A stretch of DNA of 54,118 bases from Porphyromonadaceae bacterium COT-184 OH4590 (GCA_000768855.1 JRAN01000079.1:1-54118), one strand, 5' to 3'; numbered from the stretch's first letter, positions 28,634 through 38,166 are shown. Numbers and translations: made by a program. The notes: a model not told the origin generated them from the sequence alone.

Positions 28634-29860
28634 ATGAGATATAGTGAGGCAATAGACTTTTTGTACTCTACGGCACCAATGTTCCAAACGGTAGGCAAAC
28701 AAGGCTATAAGACAGGTTTGGAAAACACATTGTTTTTAGATAAATATTTTGGGTTTCCACACAAGCAATTTCGTACGATACACGTAGGAGGTACCAATGG
28801 CAAAGGATCTACCTCTCATCTGTTGGCAGCAGTGTTGCAGTCAGCCGGCTATAAAGTAGGGCTTTACACTTCGCCACATTTAAAAGATTTTCGTGAACGT
28901 ATCCGTATTAATGGGCAGATGATTTCGAAGCGAAAAGTATCTTCATTTGTATTTAACAATCAGAAGCTTATCAAAAAGATAAATCCCTCATTTTTTGAAA
29001 TTACCACAATGTTGGCATTTAACTATTTTGCCGAACAAAATATAGATATAGCTGTTGTAGAGGTTGGTCTGGGAGGTAGGCTCGACTGTACAAATATAAT
29101 CTCACCTTTGGTATCTATTATTACCAACATCAGTCTTGACCACACCGACCTTCTTGGCAATACACTACAGCAGATAGCAGGCGAAAAAGCAGGTATCATT
29201 AAACCAAATACTCCAATTGTAATTGGCGAAAGACAAGAGGATGTTGCCGATATTTTTATTGAAAAAGCCCAAAAAGAGGGTGCTTCAATCGTTTTTGCCG
29301 ATCACAAATACAGAGATAAAGTTCTGCCTAAAAGCCAATTAAAGGGCATATATCAAACCAGAAACAGTCGAACCGTATTAGCTGTAATAGATATACTAAA
29401 AGCAAAAGGGCTACGAATACTTCACCGTGATATAATTAAGGGATTTGCTAATGTAACTACATTGACAGGTCTGACTGGCAGATGGCAAACTATTGGTACT
29501 CACCCTACAATTGTTTGCGACACAGGACATAATGAGGCAGGCATTTCACTCGTTGTCGAACAGTTGAGAATGCAAAACTACCGCAATCTACATATAGTAT
29601 TTGGTATGGTAGCCGACAAAAAACGCGACAATATCTACCGATTACTTCCGAATAATGCCACATACTATTTTACCAAACCTTCGTTGCCACGTGCTTTAAA
29701 CGAGAATATACTTGCAAGTGAGGCGGCAAAATACGGTTTGAAAGGCAAAACATACCCTACAGTAAGGAAAGCCCTTGCTGCTGCTCGCAAAAACGCCGAT
29801 AGAGAAGACTTTATATATGTTGGAGGAAGTACCTTTGTGGTAGCCGATGTATCATTATAA
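28634..29860 (+). CDS. folC: Folylpolyglutamate synthase/dihydrofolate synthase
   Basis: A 408-residue Mur-ligase-family enzyme that adds glutamate to dihydropteroate or folates. The P-loop is HVGGTNGKGSTSH (about 51-63). It also has YTSPHLKDFRERIRING (about 78-94), the metal-site Glu in VEVGLGGRLDCTN (about 144-156) and the conserved SLDHTDLLGNTL near 170. The C-terminal domain contains CDTGHNEAG near 299 and the MVADKKRD segment. The second folate-binding function is inferred from the family. It may be co-transcribed with the ABC ATPase 41 bp upstream. Confidence 0.95.
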   Translation: MRYSEAIDFLYSTAPMFQTVGKQGYKTGLENTLFLDKYFGFPHKQFRTIHVGGTNGKGSTSHLLAAVLQSAGYKVGLYTSPHLKDFRERIRINGQMISKRKVSSFVFNNQKLIKKINPSFFEITTMLAFNYFAEQNIDIAVVEVGLGGRLDCTNIISPLVSIITNISLDHTDLLGNTLQQIAGEKAGIIKPNTPIVIGERQEDVADIFIEKAQKEGASIVFADHKYRDKVLPKSQLKGIYQTRNSRTVLAVIDILKAKGLRILHRDIIKGFANVTTLTGLTGRWQTIGTHPTIVCDTGHNEAGISLVVEQLRMQNYRNLHIVFGMVADKKRDNIYRLLPNNATYYFTKPSLPRALNENILASEAAKYGLKGKTYPTVRKALAAARKNADREDFIYVGGSTFVVADVSL

Positions 29861-30008
29861 AGCCTTAAACAAACACAAAAGATATTTCACCAAAATTCAA
29901 ACAGTATGAACGAGAAGTCTGTAGTATAGGCAAGATACTATTCTGTGTTTTTTGTATCAAATACGACAATTAAATAGGCTTTACGACCAATTACTTACAA
30001 AAAATTAT

Positions 30009-30016
30009 TAATTTTG
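30009..30016 (+). promoter_or_regulatory. -7 promoter element for the GNAT acyltransferase
   Basis: TAATTTTG lies 25 bp before ATG 30041 and overlaps an upstream in-frame TTG (30014), which supports 30041 as the start. Confidence 0.5.
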
Positions 30017-30040
30017 TTTGTCAAAAAAATTATCTATTAT

Positions 30041-31015
30041 ATGGCAAAACTAATATCGGCGATAGACAAATCACTAATTTTAAACGAATTAGAAGGAAAA
30101 CTACTCTGCAAAACACAAAAAGCCAACAATGAAATTTACGTAATAAACGCACATAATGCCCCCAATACAATAAAAGAGATAGGCAGGCTAAGAGAACTCT
30201 CTTTCCGTAATAGTGGTGGAGGCAGTGGCAAATCGTACGACCTCGACGACTACGACTTTCTCGAAAAGCCATCCGAGCAACTTATAGTATGGAATCCCGA
30301 CAAAAACGAAATCGTAGGCGGCTACCGATTTATATACGGGAAAAACGCCATTATGGGCAAGCAAGGAAAGCCTTTGACGCCTATGAGTCATATATTTGAT
30401 TGCTCACAAAAGTTTATAAACGAATATTTGCCATATACCATAGAGCTGGGCAGAGCTTTTATACAACCCAAATATCAATCATACAAAGGCGGTATCAAGA
30501 GTCTGTACTCTCTCGACAATCTTTGGGACGGCATCGGAGCAATTATTGGTGTTTACGATGATGTAAGGTATCTTGTAGGTAAAATAACTATTTATCCGCA
30601 AATGCAAATAGAGGCACGATATGCCATAATATTTTTCTTAAACCATTTTTTTGCCGACAATGAAAAACTATTTACTCCTATAAAAGAAGAGGTTATTCCC
30701 GACAATTTTTGTAATTTTTTCAAAAAGCTATTTTCAAAAGAGAACACAAGAGAGAATTTCAGAATATTGCTAAACTACCTCAAAGATAGGAACGAAAAGA
30801 TACCTGCTTTGATAAAAGCATATATCGAATTGGCAAGTACAATGAAAAGCTTTGGCACCTGCTTCGACTCGGAATTTGGCAATATCTACGATACCGGCAT
30901 TATGATTGCTATAGAAGATATTTATATGAGAAAAAAAGAGCGTTACCTATCATATTATATTAATAAAAATGCTGCAAAAATAGATATGATTGTCAAGAAG
31001 AACAAAATAATTTAA
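30041..31015 (+). CDS. GNAT-type N-acyltransferase (hemolysin-like, OlsB/GlsB group)
   Basis: A 324-residue protein resembling the OlsB/GlsB acyltransferases that N-acylate amino acids, in ornithine or glycine lipid synthesis. Recognisable segments are RELSFRNSGGGSGKSYDLDDYD (given here only for residues near 45-65), IVGGYRFIYG, and YTIELGRAFIQPKYQ near 130, followed by GIGAIIGVYDD. In Bacteroides the related protein makes glycine lipids with a second acyltransferase, but no such partner is adjacent here. The superfamily is likely; substrate and product are inferred. Confidence 0.72.
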   Translation: MAKLISAIDKSLILNELEGKLLCKTQKANNEIYVINAHNAPNTIKEIGRLRELSFRNSGGGSGKSYDLDDYDFLEKPSEQLIVWNPDKNEIVGGYRFIYGKNAIMGKQGKPLTPMSHIFDCSQKFINEYLPYTIELGRAFIQPKYQSYKGGIKSLYSLDNLWDGIGAIIGVYDDVRYLVGKITIYPQMQIEARYAIIFFLNHFFADNEKLFTPIKEEVIPDNFCNFFKKLFSKENTRENFRILLNYLKDRNEKIPALIKAYIELASTMKSFGTCFDSEFGNIYDTGIMIAIEDIYMRKKERYLSYYINKNAAKIDMIVKKNKII

Positions 31016-31037
31016 CTGTTATAACGTTATAATTTTG

Positions 31038-31045
31038 TAACTTTG
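31038..31045 (+). promoter_or_regulatory. -7 promoter element for the DUF3109-like gene
   Basis: TAACTTTG lies 39 bp before the ATG at 31084. A second match (TAATTTTG, 31030-31037) abuts it. Confidence 0.5.
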
Positions 31046-31083
31046 CACATTACTAACTTGATTGAGCCTTTAGATTTTTTTTT

Positions 31084-31671
31084 ATGCTTGAAATAGGAAA
31101 TACTGTTGTAAGTTTCGACTTGTTTGAACATAAATTTTGTTGTGACTTGAGTCAATGCAAAGGTAGATGCTGTGTAGAGGGCGACGCAGGAGCTCCTCTG
31201 ACCAAAAGCGAAGTAGAGACTTTAAATGAGCTATTACCGAAGATTCGCCCTTTTTTATCGCCAAAGGCAATAGAGGTAATCGACATACAAGGAGTGAGTT
31301 ACACCGATAGCGATGGCGACGAGGTAACTTCTCTTATAGGCAACAAAGAGTGTGTTTTCACATATTTCGATAACGATATATGCCTATGTGCCTTAGAAAG
31401 AGCCTACAACAATGGAGTTATTAATTTTCCCAAGCCTATTTCGTGTCACCTGTACCCTGTTCGTTTAGAAGAATACAAGACATTTACAGCTGTCAATATA
31501 CACCGTTGGGAATGTTGTCGAAGTGCCGAAGTATGTGGCAAACAACAAAGTATTCCAGTGTATATTTTTCTAAAAAAACCACTAATTCGCCACTTTGGCG
31601 AAGAGTGGTACAAAGCTCTCGAAAACGCAGCCGAGTCTTATTTTGCGGAGTTCAAAAGTGTTAGCAACTAA
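31084..31671 (+). CDS. Cysteine-rich DUF3109-like protein
   Basis: A 195-residue cytoplasmic protein with conserved-looking Cys clusters: CDLSQCKGRCC (about 21-31), CVFTYFDNDICLC (about 90-102), SCHLYPVRL near 120 and WECCRSAEVC near 140. The spacing resembles the YkgJ/DUF3109 group of putative metal-binding proteins, with Cys pairs that could hold a metal or iron-sulfur cluster. No catalytic function is known to me. The amidase starts 18 bp after it, so the two are probably co-transcribed. Confidence 0.75.
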   Translation: MLEIGNTVVSFDLFEHKFCCDLSQCKGRCCVEGDAGAPLTKSEVETLNELLPKIRPFLSPKAIEVIDIQGVSYTDSDGDEVTSLIGNKECVFTYFDNDICLCALERAYNNGVINFPKPISCHLYPVRLEEYKTFTAVNIHRWECCRSAEVCGKQQSIPVYIFLKKPLIRHFGEEWYKALENAAESYFAEFKSVSN

Positions 31672-31689
31672 TAATATAGCCATAAAAGA

Positions 31690-32802
31690 ATGAACAAATA
31701 TATTTTTTCGATATTAATAATATTTTGCAGTTTAACAAACATAGGAGCCAAACCATTTACCGTAGTACTAGACCCCGGACATGGGGGCAGCGACGTAGGA
31801 GCCACACGTGCAGGCATTTACGAATCGCATATAACCCTCGACATTGCACTTTTGGTGGGCGACCTCTTGGAAACCAATCACAAAGACATAAAAGTGGCAT
31901 ACACTCGTAAGACCGACAAAAAACTGTTGGGGTCGGAACGAATGGATATTGCAAACAAAGCAGATGGCGATATTTTTGTGTCTATCCATGTTAATTCGGC
32001 ATACAACGAAGTCAAAAAGCAAGACGTTACAACCGCACACGGAGTAGAAGTCTATATACAAACGGTGGAGAACAGCGAAAGAAAAACCAACACATTAAAA
32101 ACCAAAGGCTCTATCAAAGCTGTCAACGAAGACGGCACAGAGATTTCGAGACGATACGACTACTCAAACAACCCTACTTTCAACGCTATTTATGAGATAA
32201 AACAGGCGCAAATATTCAACCTAAGTACCAACCTCGCCAAATACATAGGCAACGAAATGGGAGCCAAAGAACGAAATATCAGGGGTATAAAACAAAAGTC
32301 GTTTTATGTAACTTGGCAAACAACCATACCGAGTGTTTTGGTAGAGGTAGGCTATATCACAAATGAGAAAGAACGAAAGTTTATGTCGTCCAAAGAGGGC
32401 AAAGTAATACTTGCCACAGGCATATACAACGGTATTATACAGTACAAAAATGATTTTGACCAAAGTAAAGAACCAATATTGGCAAATGACTCCAACAAAA
32501 AACCTCAAGCAACGAATACACCAAAGGACAACACAATAGATAAAGGGACTAAATCCGACCAAGTTTTGTTTATGTGGCAGATAATGACCTCAACCACTCC
32601 TCTAAAAGATAATGACTATCGCTTCAAAAAGCTAAAATGCTCTTATTACAAAGAGAATAATATTTACAAATATACATACGGCAGCAATACAGACTACAAC
32701 GAAGTGCTAAAGCTACAAAAAGAGGTTAAAAAACTATTTGCGGATGCCTTTATTATTGCAATGAAAAACGGTAAAAGAATAAACTTCAATGATGTAAAAT
32801 AG
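31690..32802 (+). CDS. N-acetylmuramoyl-L-alanine amidase (AmiC type)
   Basis: A 370-residue exported zinc amidase that cleaves the peptide from peptidoglycan glycan strands during cell separation. After the signal peptide (FSILIIFCSLTNIGA) comes the Amidase_3 domain. It has zinc ligands His31 in LDPGHGG, Glu45 in YESH and His100 in SIHVN, and catalytic Glu in VLVEVGYITN near 221. After a linker rich in Asn, Thr and Lys, a C-terminal domain of about 90 residues (from about 285) is unrecognised. Residue numbers are approximate. Confidence 0.93.
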   Translation: MNKYIFSILIIFCSLTNIGAKPFTVVLDPGHGGSDVGATRAGIYESHITLDIALLVGDLLETNHKDIKVAYTRKTDKKLLGSERMDIANKADGDIFVSIHVNSAYNEVKKQDVTTAHGVEVYIQTVENSERKTNTLKTKGSIKAVNEDGTEISRRYDYSNNPTFNAIYEIKQAQIFNLSTNLAKYIGNEMGAKERNIRGIKQKSFYVTWQTTIPSVLVEVGYITNEKERKFMSSKEGKVILATGIYNGIIQYKNDFDQSKEPILANDSNKKPQATNTPKDNTIDKGTKSDQVLFMWQIMTSTTPLKDNDYRFKKLKCSYYKENNIYKYTYGSNTDYNEVLKLQKEVKKLFADAFIIAMKNGKRINFNDVK

Positions 32803-32877
32803 AGTCAAATATACATTATTTAATTATCAATTGATTTTTTTTATTGCAAATATATACAAAATAGGAATAAATATTTG

Positions 32878-32885
32878 TATCTTTG
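32878..32885 (+). promoter_or_regulatory. -7 promoter element for the first sod gene
   Basis: TATCTTTG lies 48 bp before the ATG at 32933. Confidence 0.55.
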
Positions 32886-32932
32886 CTAAAAAAATTAAAT
32901 AACAAAATAATTCACTAAAAAAATTAATTGAT

Positions 32933-33508
32933 ATGAAACACGAATTAGTAGTATTACCTTATGCAAAGAATGCTTTAGAACCTGTAATGTCGCAGGCAAC
33001 AATAGAATTGCATCACGGCAAACACCTTGCCACTTATGTAAATAACCTCAACAACCTTATCCCCGGCACTAAGTTTGAGAATGCAGATTTGGAGACTATA
33101 GTAAAAGAGTCGGACGGAGGTATTTTCAACAATGCCGGTCAGGTATTGAACCACAATCTGTTTTTCACTCAGTTAGCACCAAAATCTGAGGGGCGTCCGA
33201 GTGGTAAGTTGCTTAAAGCCATAGAAGAGACTTGGGGCAGTTTCGAAAACTTCCAAAAAGAAGTAGAGACAGCAGGTACAACTCTCTTCGGTTCGGGCTG
33301 GGTATGGGTAGCTGCCGATGCTAACGGCAAACTCCAAATTACCAAAGAATCAAACGCAGGCAACCCTATCACAAGAGGTCTTAAGCCTATTTTGGGTTTT
33401 GATGTGTGGGAACACTCATATTATCTTGATTACCAAAATCGTAGAGCCGATCATCTAAAAGAGATTTGGAAAATTATCTCTTGGGCTGAGGTCGAAAAAC
33501 GTTACTAA
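32933..33508 (+). CDS. sodB: Superoxide dismutase (Fe/Mn family), cytoplasmic copy
   Basis: A 191-residue enzyme that dismutates superoxide to peroxide and oxygen. Metal ligands are His27 (ELHHGKH), His74 (VLNHNLF), Asp157 and His161 (DVWEH). Gln70 in NNAGQVLNH is at the Fe-type position, and the neighbourhood resembles the cambialistic enzyme of Porphyromonas. The C-terminus is complete (IISWAEVEKRY). It is separated by a terminator from an exported paralogue. Metal preference is inference. Confidence 0.96.
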   Translation: MKHELVVLPYAKNALEPVMSQATIELHHGKHLATYVNNLNNLIPGTKFENADLETIVKESDGGIFNNAGQVLNHNLFFTQLAPKSEGRPSGKLLKAIEETWGSFENFQKEVETAGTTLFGSGWVWVAADANGKLQITKESNAGNPITRGLKPILGFDVWEHSYYLDYQNRRADHLKEIWKIISWAEVEKRY

Positions 33509-33515
33509 ACATCTA

Positions 33516-33544
33516 AAAAAGAGGCGACTAAAAGCCTCTTTTTG
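33516..33544 (+). terminator. Intrinsic terminator between the two sod genes
   Basis: AAAAAGAGGC and GCCTCTTTTT form a perfect stem around an 8-nt loop, ending in a T run. Confidence 0.88.
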
Positions 33545-33576
33545 ATATAATTACAGTTTTAAATTTATAAACGATT

Positions 33577-34248
33577 ATGACAAAATTAAATAATAATTTA
33601 AAGCAAAGTGTATTGAAACTGACAACACCACTCTCGGCAGTAACTATAGTACTTGCGATAGCTACTCTTTTGGTTGGCAACGTCAAGGCACAAGATAATG
33701 GTAAGTTTAAACTTATGACATTGCCCTACTCCACCGATGCCCTCGAGCCAGTAATATCTAAGAAAACTATAGAGCTACATCACAGCAAACACCTAAACGG
33801 TTATGTAAACAACCTCAATAGGTTAATTGTAGGCACTAAGTTTGAGAATGCCGATTTGGAGACTATTGTAAAAAAATCAAAAGGAGCTATCTTCAACAAC
33901 GCAGGACAAATACTAAATCACAATTTATATTTCACTCAATTTACTTCACAATCAGAAGGTCGTCCGAACGGTAAGTTGCTAAAAGCGATTGAAAATACTT
34001 GGGGTAGTTTCGAGAATTTTCAAAAAGAGTTCGAAAAAGCGGGTGCTACCGTATTTGGTTCGGGCTGGGTTTGGTTGGCTGCCGACAAAAAAGGTAACCT
34101 CAAGATAACACAGGAGGCAAATGGCAGCAATCCCATAACAAAAGGGTTAAAGCCAATATTAGGGATTGATGTATGGGAGCACGCTTACTATCTCGACTAT
34201 CAAAATCGTAGAGCCGAACACCTCAAAGAGGTTTGGAAAATAATATAA
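33577..34248 (+). CDS. Exported superoxide dismutase paralogue, C-terminus shortened by an in-frame stop
   Basis: A 223-residue paralogue of the upstream gene with an added N-terminal export signal (about residues 12-39, cleavage after NVKAQ), so it probably acts in the periplasm. All four metal ligands are kept: His68, His115, Asp198 and His202. The frame ends WKII-TAA at 34246-34248. Reading past the TAA gives WAEVEKRY and a TAA at 34273-34275, exactly the end of the first enzyme, where Ser (TCT) occupies the stop position. One change such as TCA to TAA would explain it. Loss of nine residues removes the end of the last helix. The product may still be active, be unstable, or be extended by readthrough. 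Confidence 0.85.
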   Translation: MTKLNNNLKQSVLKLTTPLSAVTIVLAIATLLVGNVKAQDNGKFKLMTLPYSTDALEPVISKKTIELHHSKHLNGYVNNLNRLIVGTKFENADLETIVKKSKGAIFNNAGQILNHNLYFTQFTSQSEGRPNGKLLKAIENTWGSFENFQKEFEKAGATVFGSGWVWLAADKKGNLKITQEANGSNPITKGLKPILGIDVWEHAYYLDYQNRRAEHLKEVWKII

Positions 34249-34336
34249 TGGGCAGAAGTCGAAAAACGTTATTAAAACATAAATTGTACAAGATTTGGTT
34301 TTAGAAATCTTTGACTACTTTAACCAACTTACCTAC

Positions 34337-34376
34337 AAGCCTTTAACTCAAAAGACAAGTTTTGTTTTAGAGGCTT
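34337..34376 (+). terminator. Possible terminator hairpin after the exported sod
   Basis: AAGCCTTTAACTCAAAA can pair imperfectly with TTTTGTTTTAGAGGCTT; no good T run follows, so termination is uncertain. Confidence 0.35.
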
Positions 34377-34456
34377 AATGTTTACTTTGTAATCTTAGTT
34401 AAACAATGGTTAAATTATGATATAATCTTAGATATTGTAAATTCCTATTTTTTTTA

Positions 34457-34464
34457 TATCTTTG
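34457..34464 (+). promoter_or_regulatory. -7 promoter element for the PpiD/SurA-like gene
   Basis: TATCTTTG lies 50 bp before the ATG at 34514. Confidence 0.55.
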
Positions 34465-34513
34465 CAAACTTTTAGATAAAAAATTAGTTAAATAATAACA
34501 ATCAGAAAAAATA

Positions 34514-36619
34514 ATGGCAACATTAGGAAAAATCAGAAATCATGGTGTTTTACTGCTTATTGTAATAGGTATAGCACTATTAATTTTTATTGTAACCGAT
34601 TTTGTAAACAATGGTTCTACATTTTTTAGAGACCAAAAGGCAAATGTAGGAAGTATCGATGGCGAAAAGATTCGATATAATGATTTTTTTAACTCTATCA
34701 ACCAGATGCAAGATTTCTACACTGTGGAAAGAGGTCAGAATATCGACGACGCAATGTCGGAGCAAATCAGACAAGAGGCGTGGAATCAGCTTATTATGCA
34801 GCAAGTAGTGGAAAAAGACGCCCAAAATATTGGTATGGAAGTAGCCAAACAAGAGTTGTCTGACTTGATAGTGGGCAAGAATCCAAGTCCGCTTATCAGT
34901 ATGCGTCCTGTGTTTCAAAATCCGGAAACAGGTATGTTTGACCCAACTATTGTTGCTAACTTAGTAAAAGAGTTGGAGAGCACAAACCCCTCAGAAAACA
35001 TTGATTTCGAACAATTTAATAGATTAAGAAACTATTGGAAATTCCTCGAAACAAATGTAAAATACAATACATTGTACGACAAATACAATACTTTACTATC
35101 TAAATCGCTTGTAACCAACTCTAAGGAGGCTCAATTCGAATACAACAATTCGAAATATTCGGTTGATGTGGTTTATGCGATGAAACCCTATTTCACTATT
35201 GCCGACAGCACTATTACTGTAGCCGACAAGGAGATAAAAGCACTTTATGAGAAGAGAAAAGAGCAATTCAAACAGGAGCCCTCTGTTGATATAAACTTTG
35301 TGACTTTTTCAATAGCTCCATCGCCCGAAGATATTGAAGCTGTAAAACAGCAAGTAGAGATAGCAAAAGTAGGATTTACCTCTGTTAGCGACTCACTTTT
35401 GGTAGATAGTATCAACTTCAACTCCGACATACCATACCGCGATATTTTCCTTGCTCCAAACGACGTGTCGGCTGACTTAAAAGACTTTGCTTTTTCGACC
35501 GAAAAAGGGGTAGTATATGGTCCTATTTTTGCCGACAACACATTTAAAATGGCAAAAGTAGTGGACACTAAGTTTATTGCGGATTCCGTAAAATTGAGCA
35601 TCATAGCTTTACAAGAAGCAACCCCTGAGGCTACCAAACTCAAAGTAGATTCTATCTTGAATTTAGCCAAGGTAATGCCATTCGATACTTTGGCACAACA
35701 ATATTCGCTCGACAAAGCATCTGCAAGTCGTGGCGGCGATATAGGTTGGGTACGCGAAATCGGCCTTACTCCCGAGCTTGCACAAAAAGCTCTTAATGCC
35801 AATGTAAATGAGCCTTTTATCTTAACTCAAGGCAACGCATCTAATATATTTGTAGTTACCGAAAAAACCAAACCTGTAAAAAAAGTAAAACTCGCAGTAA
35901 TCGAACGCCACGTAGTACCAAGTAATGCTACTCAAGCCAAATTGTTCCAAGAGGCAAAACAGTTTGCAGGTTCGGTAAAAAATACAACAGAGTTTGACCA
36001 AAAGGCACAAGAGAATAAATATCAGATAATGACAGCAATCTCTATTGACCGCAACGCTCCACGTTTGTTGAATATATCGGATACTCGTGAAATAATTCGT
36101 TGGGCTTTCGAGAACAAAAACGGAACTACCTCCGATGTTTTCGAGTGTGACGACAATCTTATAGTAGCCAATATCACTCGTGTAAGCAAAGAGGCATACA
36201 AAACTCTTGAAGAGGTAAAACCACAACTTTTGGCAGAGCTTCGCAAAGATAAGAAGTATGAGCAAATGAAGAGTATGTTTGCAAATAAAACAATCGAAGA
36301 ACTTGCTGCCGAAAGTTTTTCTGTGGACACAATCAAAAATCTGTCATTTGCCTCACGTTCGGCAGGTTCACTCGGCAACGACCACGCTATGATAGCGAAT
36401 GCACCTTTGGCGGAAATTGGCAAAATATCCACTCCAATGAAAGGGAATATCGGTGCATTTGTATTTGAGGTTTTGACCAAAAATGAAAATCCCGAACCTT
36501 TTGATGCTACCAAAATAAAAGCAATAAAGAGTATTCAAAACAGCAATGTATTCTATTTTGCTATAGAGGCTCTCAAAAAAGCTTATAAGGTAAAGGACGA
36601 AAGATACAATTTTTTCTAA
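34514..36619 (+). CDS. Membrane-anchored peptidyl-prolyl isomerase (PpiD/SurA-like)
   Basis: A 701-residue periplasmic folding factor. One N-terminal membrane anchor (about 11-31, VLLLIVIGIALLIFIV) is followed by a SurA-like N-terminal chaperone region with QIRQEAWNQLIMQQVVEKDA near 85-104. A parvulin-type PPIase domain lies near 360-460, with LAQQYSLDKASASRGGDIGW and a following VVTEK strand. A second parvulin-like region is possible further on. The layout is that of PpiD proteins, which assist outer-membrane protein folding. Confidence 0.9.
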   Translation: MATLGKIRNHGVLLLIVIGIALLIFIVTDFVNNGSTFFRDQKANVGSIDGEKIRYNDFFNSINQMQDFYTVERGQNIDDAMSEQIRQEAWNQLIMQQVVEKDAQNIGMEVAKQELSDLIVGKNPSPLISMRPVFQNPETGMFDPTIVANLVKELESTNPSENIDFEQFNRLRNYWKFLETNVKYNTLYDKYNTLLSKSLVTNSKEAQFEYNNSKYSVDVVYAMKPYFTIADSTITVADKEIKALYEKRKEQFKQEPSVDINFVTFSIAPSPEDIEAVKQQVEIAKVGFTSVSDSLLVDSINFNSDIPYRDIFLAPNDVSADLKDFAFSTEKGVVYGPIFADNTFKMAKVVDTKFIADSVKLSIIALQEATPEATKLKVDSILNLAKVMPFDTLAQQYSLDKASASRGGDIGWVREIGLTPELAQKALNANVNEPFILTQGNASNIFVVTEKTKPVKKVKLAVIERHVVPSNATQAKLFQEAKQFAGSVKNTTEFDQKAQENKYQIMTAISIDRNAPRLLNISDTREIIRWAFENKNGTTSDVFECDDNLIVANITRVSKEAYKTLEEVKPQLLAELRKDKKYEQMKSMFANKTIEELAAESFSVDTIKNLSFASRSAGSLGNDHAMIANAPLAEIGKISTPMKGNIGAFVFEVLTKNENPEPFDATKIKAIKSIQNSNVFYFAIEALKKAYKVKDERYNFF

Positions 36620-36639
36620 AAAATAGAAATTACTAAGCA

Positions 36640-36677
36640 AAAAAAGAGGCTTTATTTTATTATAAAAGTCTCTTTTT
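36640..36677 (+). terminator. Intrinsic terminator after the PpiD-like gene
   Basis: AAAAGAGGCTTT pairs with AAAGTCTCTTTT (one G-U pair) around an AT loop, followed by a T run. Confidence 0.75.
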
Positions 36678-36867
36678 TATTTATCGCAGACCGATAAAGG
36701 TAAAAAAAAATAGTTGAGGCAAAAGAATATTATATCGTTTAACTCATAAATCCTTTGTGGGTCAAGCCGAAAGCGTGTCACAATTTTTTTTGCTTAAGTT
36801 TTTCTTTGCAAGGAAAAAGGCAAGTCGGAGTTTGGAGCTATCCGCCCCAAAATAAGCTTTACCATTT

Positions 36868-38163
36868 TTATTTAATCAACTCCAAAATTGCTTTGTATAG
36901 TTTGGTGTGATAATTGTCATCAGTATCCCCAAAAGATGTATTGTGCCAGAGCAATACAAGTTCGCCATTATGTGATTTGACTTGATTAATCAACTGTTGT
37001 GCATAATCAAAGGCTTCGTCATAACCAAGCCCCATATAATTGCTATTGCTCAAAGTACAGTCCATAAGAGTCAAAGGATGCAGTAATATAGGCTCTATCT
37101 CTAATGTCTTAGGATTTATCCAATTGACAGCATGGCATGTACCAAGCCTAAAGCCCGACACCGAAGCGAAAGCAATAGTGAAGTCGTCTGTAATACCTGC
37201 TTTTACATAGTAATGAGCCTTATCCGGCGGCAAAATCGTCAAATAGTGGCTGCGATGTAAATTTATCGTTTCGTCGGTGGCTTGTGCTAAAAATTTTTGC
37301 TCAATTGCTATCTGCTTGTTATCACCAAACGACTGATATGACGAATGTAATCCTATCCTGGACGATGTTGTGCGAAAAAGTTGGAAAAGCCTCTTTAATG
37401 CCTTACCTTCGATATTATAGTGTGGCAAATCGAAGCCTTTTGATTTTTTCAATGCTTTTACAAAAAAAATCTTTTCGGCACTAGTTACCTCATTGTCTCT
37501 ATCTATAAGCCATCGAAAATTGTATGCGGGGTCTTTTCGTACATCAATAATAGATTGAAGGATATTGGATACCGAACCGTTTCGTCCCAAAATTGCTCTA
37601 TACAGTCCGCCTAAAACACCTCTAAAATTTTGATAAAATCCGATTGAATCTACATCGTGTGTAAGATATATTGCTCTAAAACCTTGTTTTGATTGTTGTA
37701 CTGTTTCGCCTGCCTGCTGTAGCCATTTTATCAAGAGTTTACCGTATTCATCAACTATAGGATGGTCGATAAATCCTGCTCTATATTGTAACGAACTCAC
37801 CCCCTCGTATCTTTTATGAATGTCACGATAATCTTTACACACAAACTCCTCATAACGAGACATCAAAAAAAAACTACTTGCTATTATATCAGCTTTTACA
37901 ACCATTTTGCCTTTGATATACTCTATTTGCGGCTCTCCAAAAAGCAATTCCGTGTTTTCTATTTTTTGCAACGGCAATGCAGGTATAGACGACTGTTTGC
38001 CATACTGTTGGCTATCAAAAAATCCTGATGGATAGATAATTACGCTATATTTATGGTATTCATCAATATCTGCGGTATAGCCAACTTTGCCTGCAAGATG
38101 CCGATTGTCTTGCAAAAGGAAGTTGATGATATAATCTACAACTTTAAGTATTTGGTTACTCAA
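36868..38163 (-). CDS. Polysaccharide deacetylase-like protein
   Basis: A 431-residue protein of the polysaccharide deacetylase (NodB-like) fold as found in Bacteroidota. The metal motif YLTHDVDS lies near 167-174. GLHSSYQ (near 268) supplies the His pair region, and LLWHNTSF near 402 the distal His. The N-terminal about 150 residues are unrecognised. No signal peptide is visible, so it may act in the cytoplasm on a nucleotide or polyprenyl-linked sugar. The start is TTG at 38163. A stop lies two codons upstream, and no ATG fits. It directly follows the FtsE-like gene (3 bp between). Confidence 0.75.
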   Translation of the reverse strand: MSNQILKVVDYIINFLLQDNRHLAGKVGYTADIDEYHKYSVIIYPSGFFDSQQYGKQSSIPALPLQKIENTELLFGEPQIEYIKGKMVVKADIIASSFFLMSRYEEFVCKDYRDIHKRYEGVSSLQYRAGFIDHPIVDEYGKLLIKWLQQAGETVQQSKQGFRAIYLTHDVDSIGFYQNFRGVLGGLYRAILGRNGSVSNILQSIIDVRKDPAYNFRWLIDRDNEVTSAEKIFFVKALKKSKGFDLPHYNIEGKALKRLFQLFRTTSSRIGLHSSYQSFGDNKQIAIEQKFLAQATDETINLHRSHYLTILPPDKAHYYVKAGITDDFTIAFASVSGFRLGTCHAVNWINPKTLEIEPILLHPLTLMDCTLSNSNYMGLGYDEAFDYAQQLINQVKSHNGELVLLWHNTSFGDTDDNYHTKLYKAILELIK

Positions 38164-38166
38164 ATC

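Noticed and set aside
34246-34248. Genetic-code change using TAA as Ser
   Set aside because: TAA is used as a normal stop in many genes of the window; a single substitution in the second sod is simpler.
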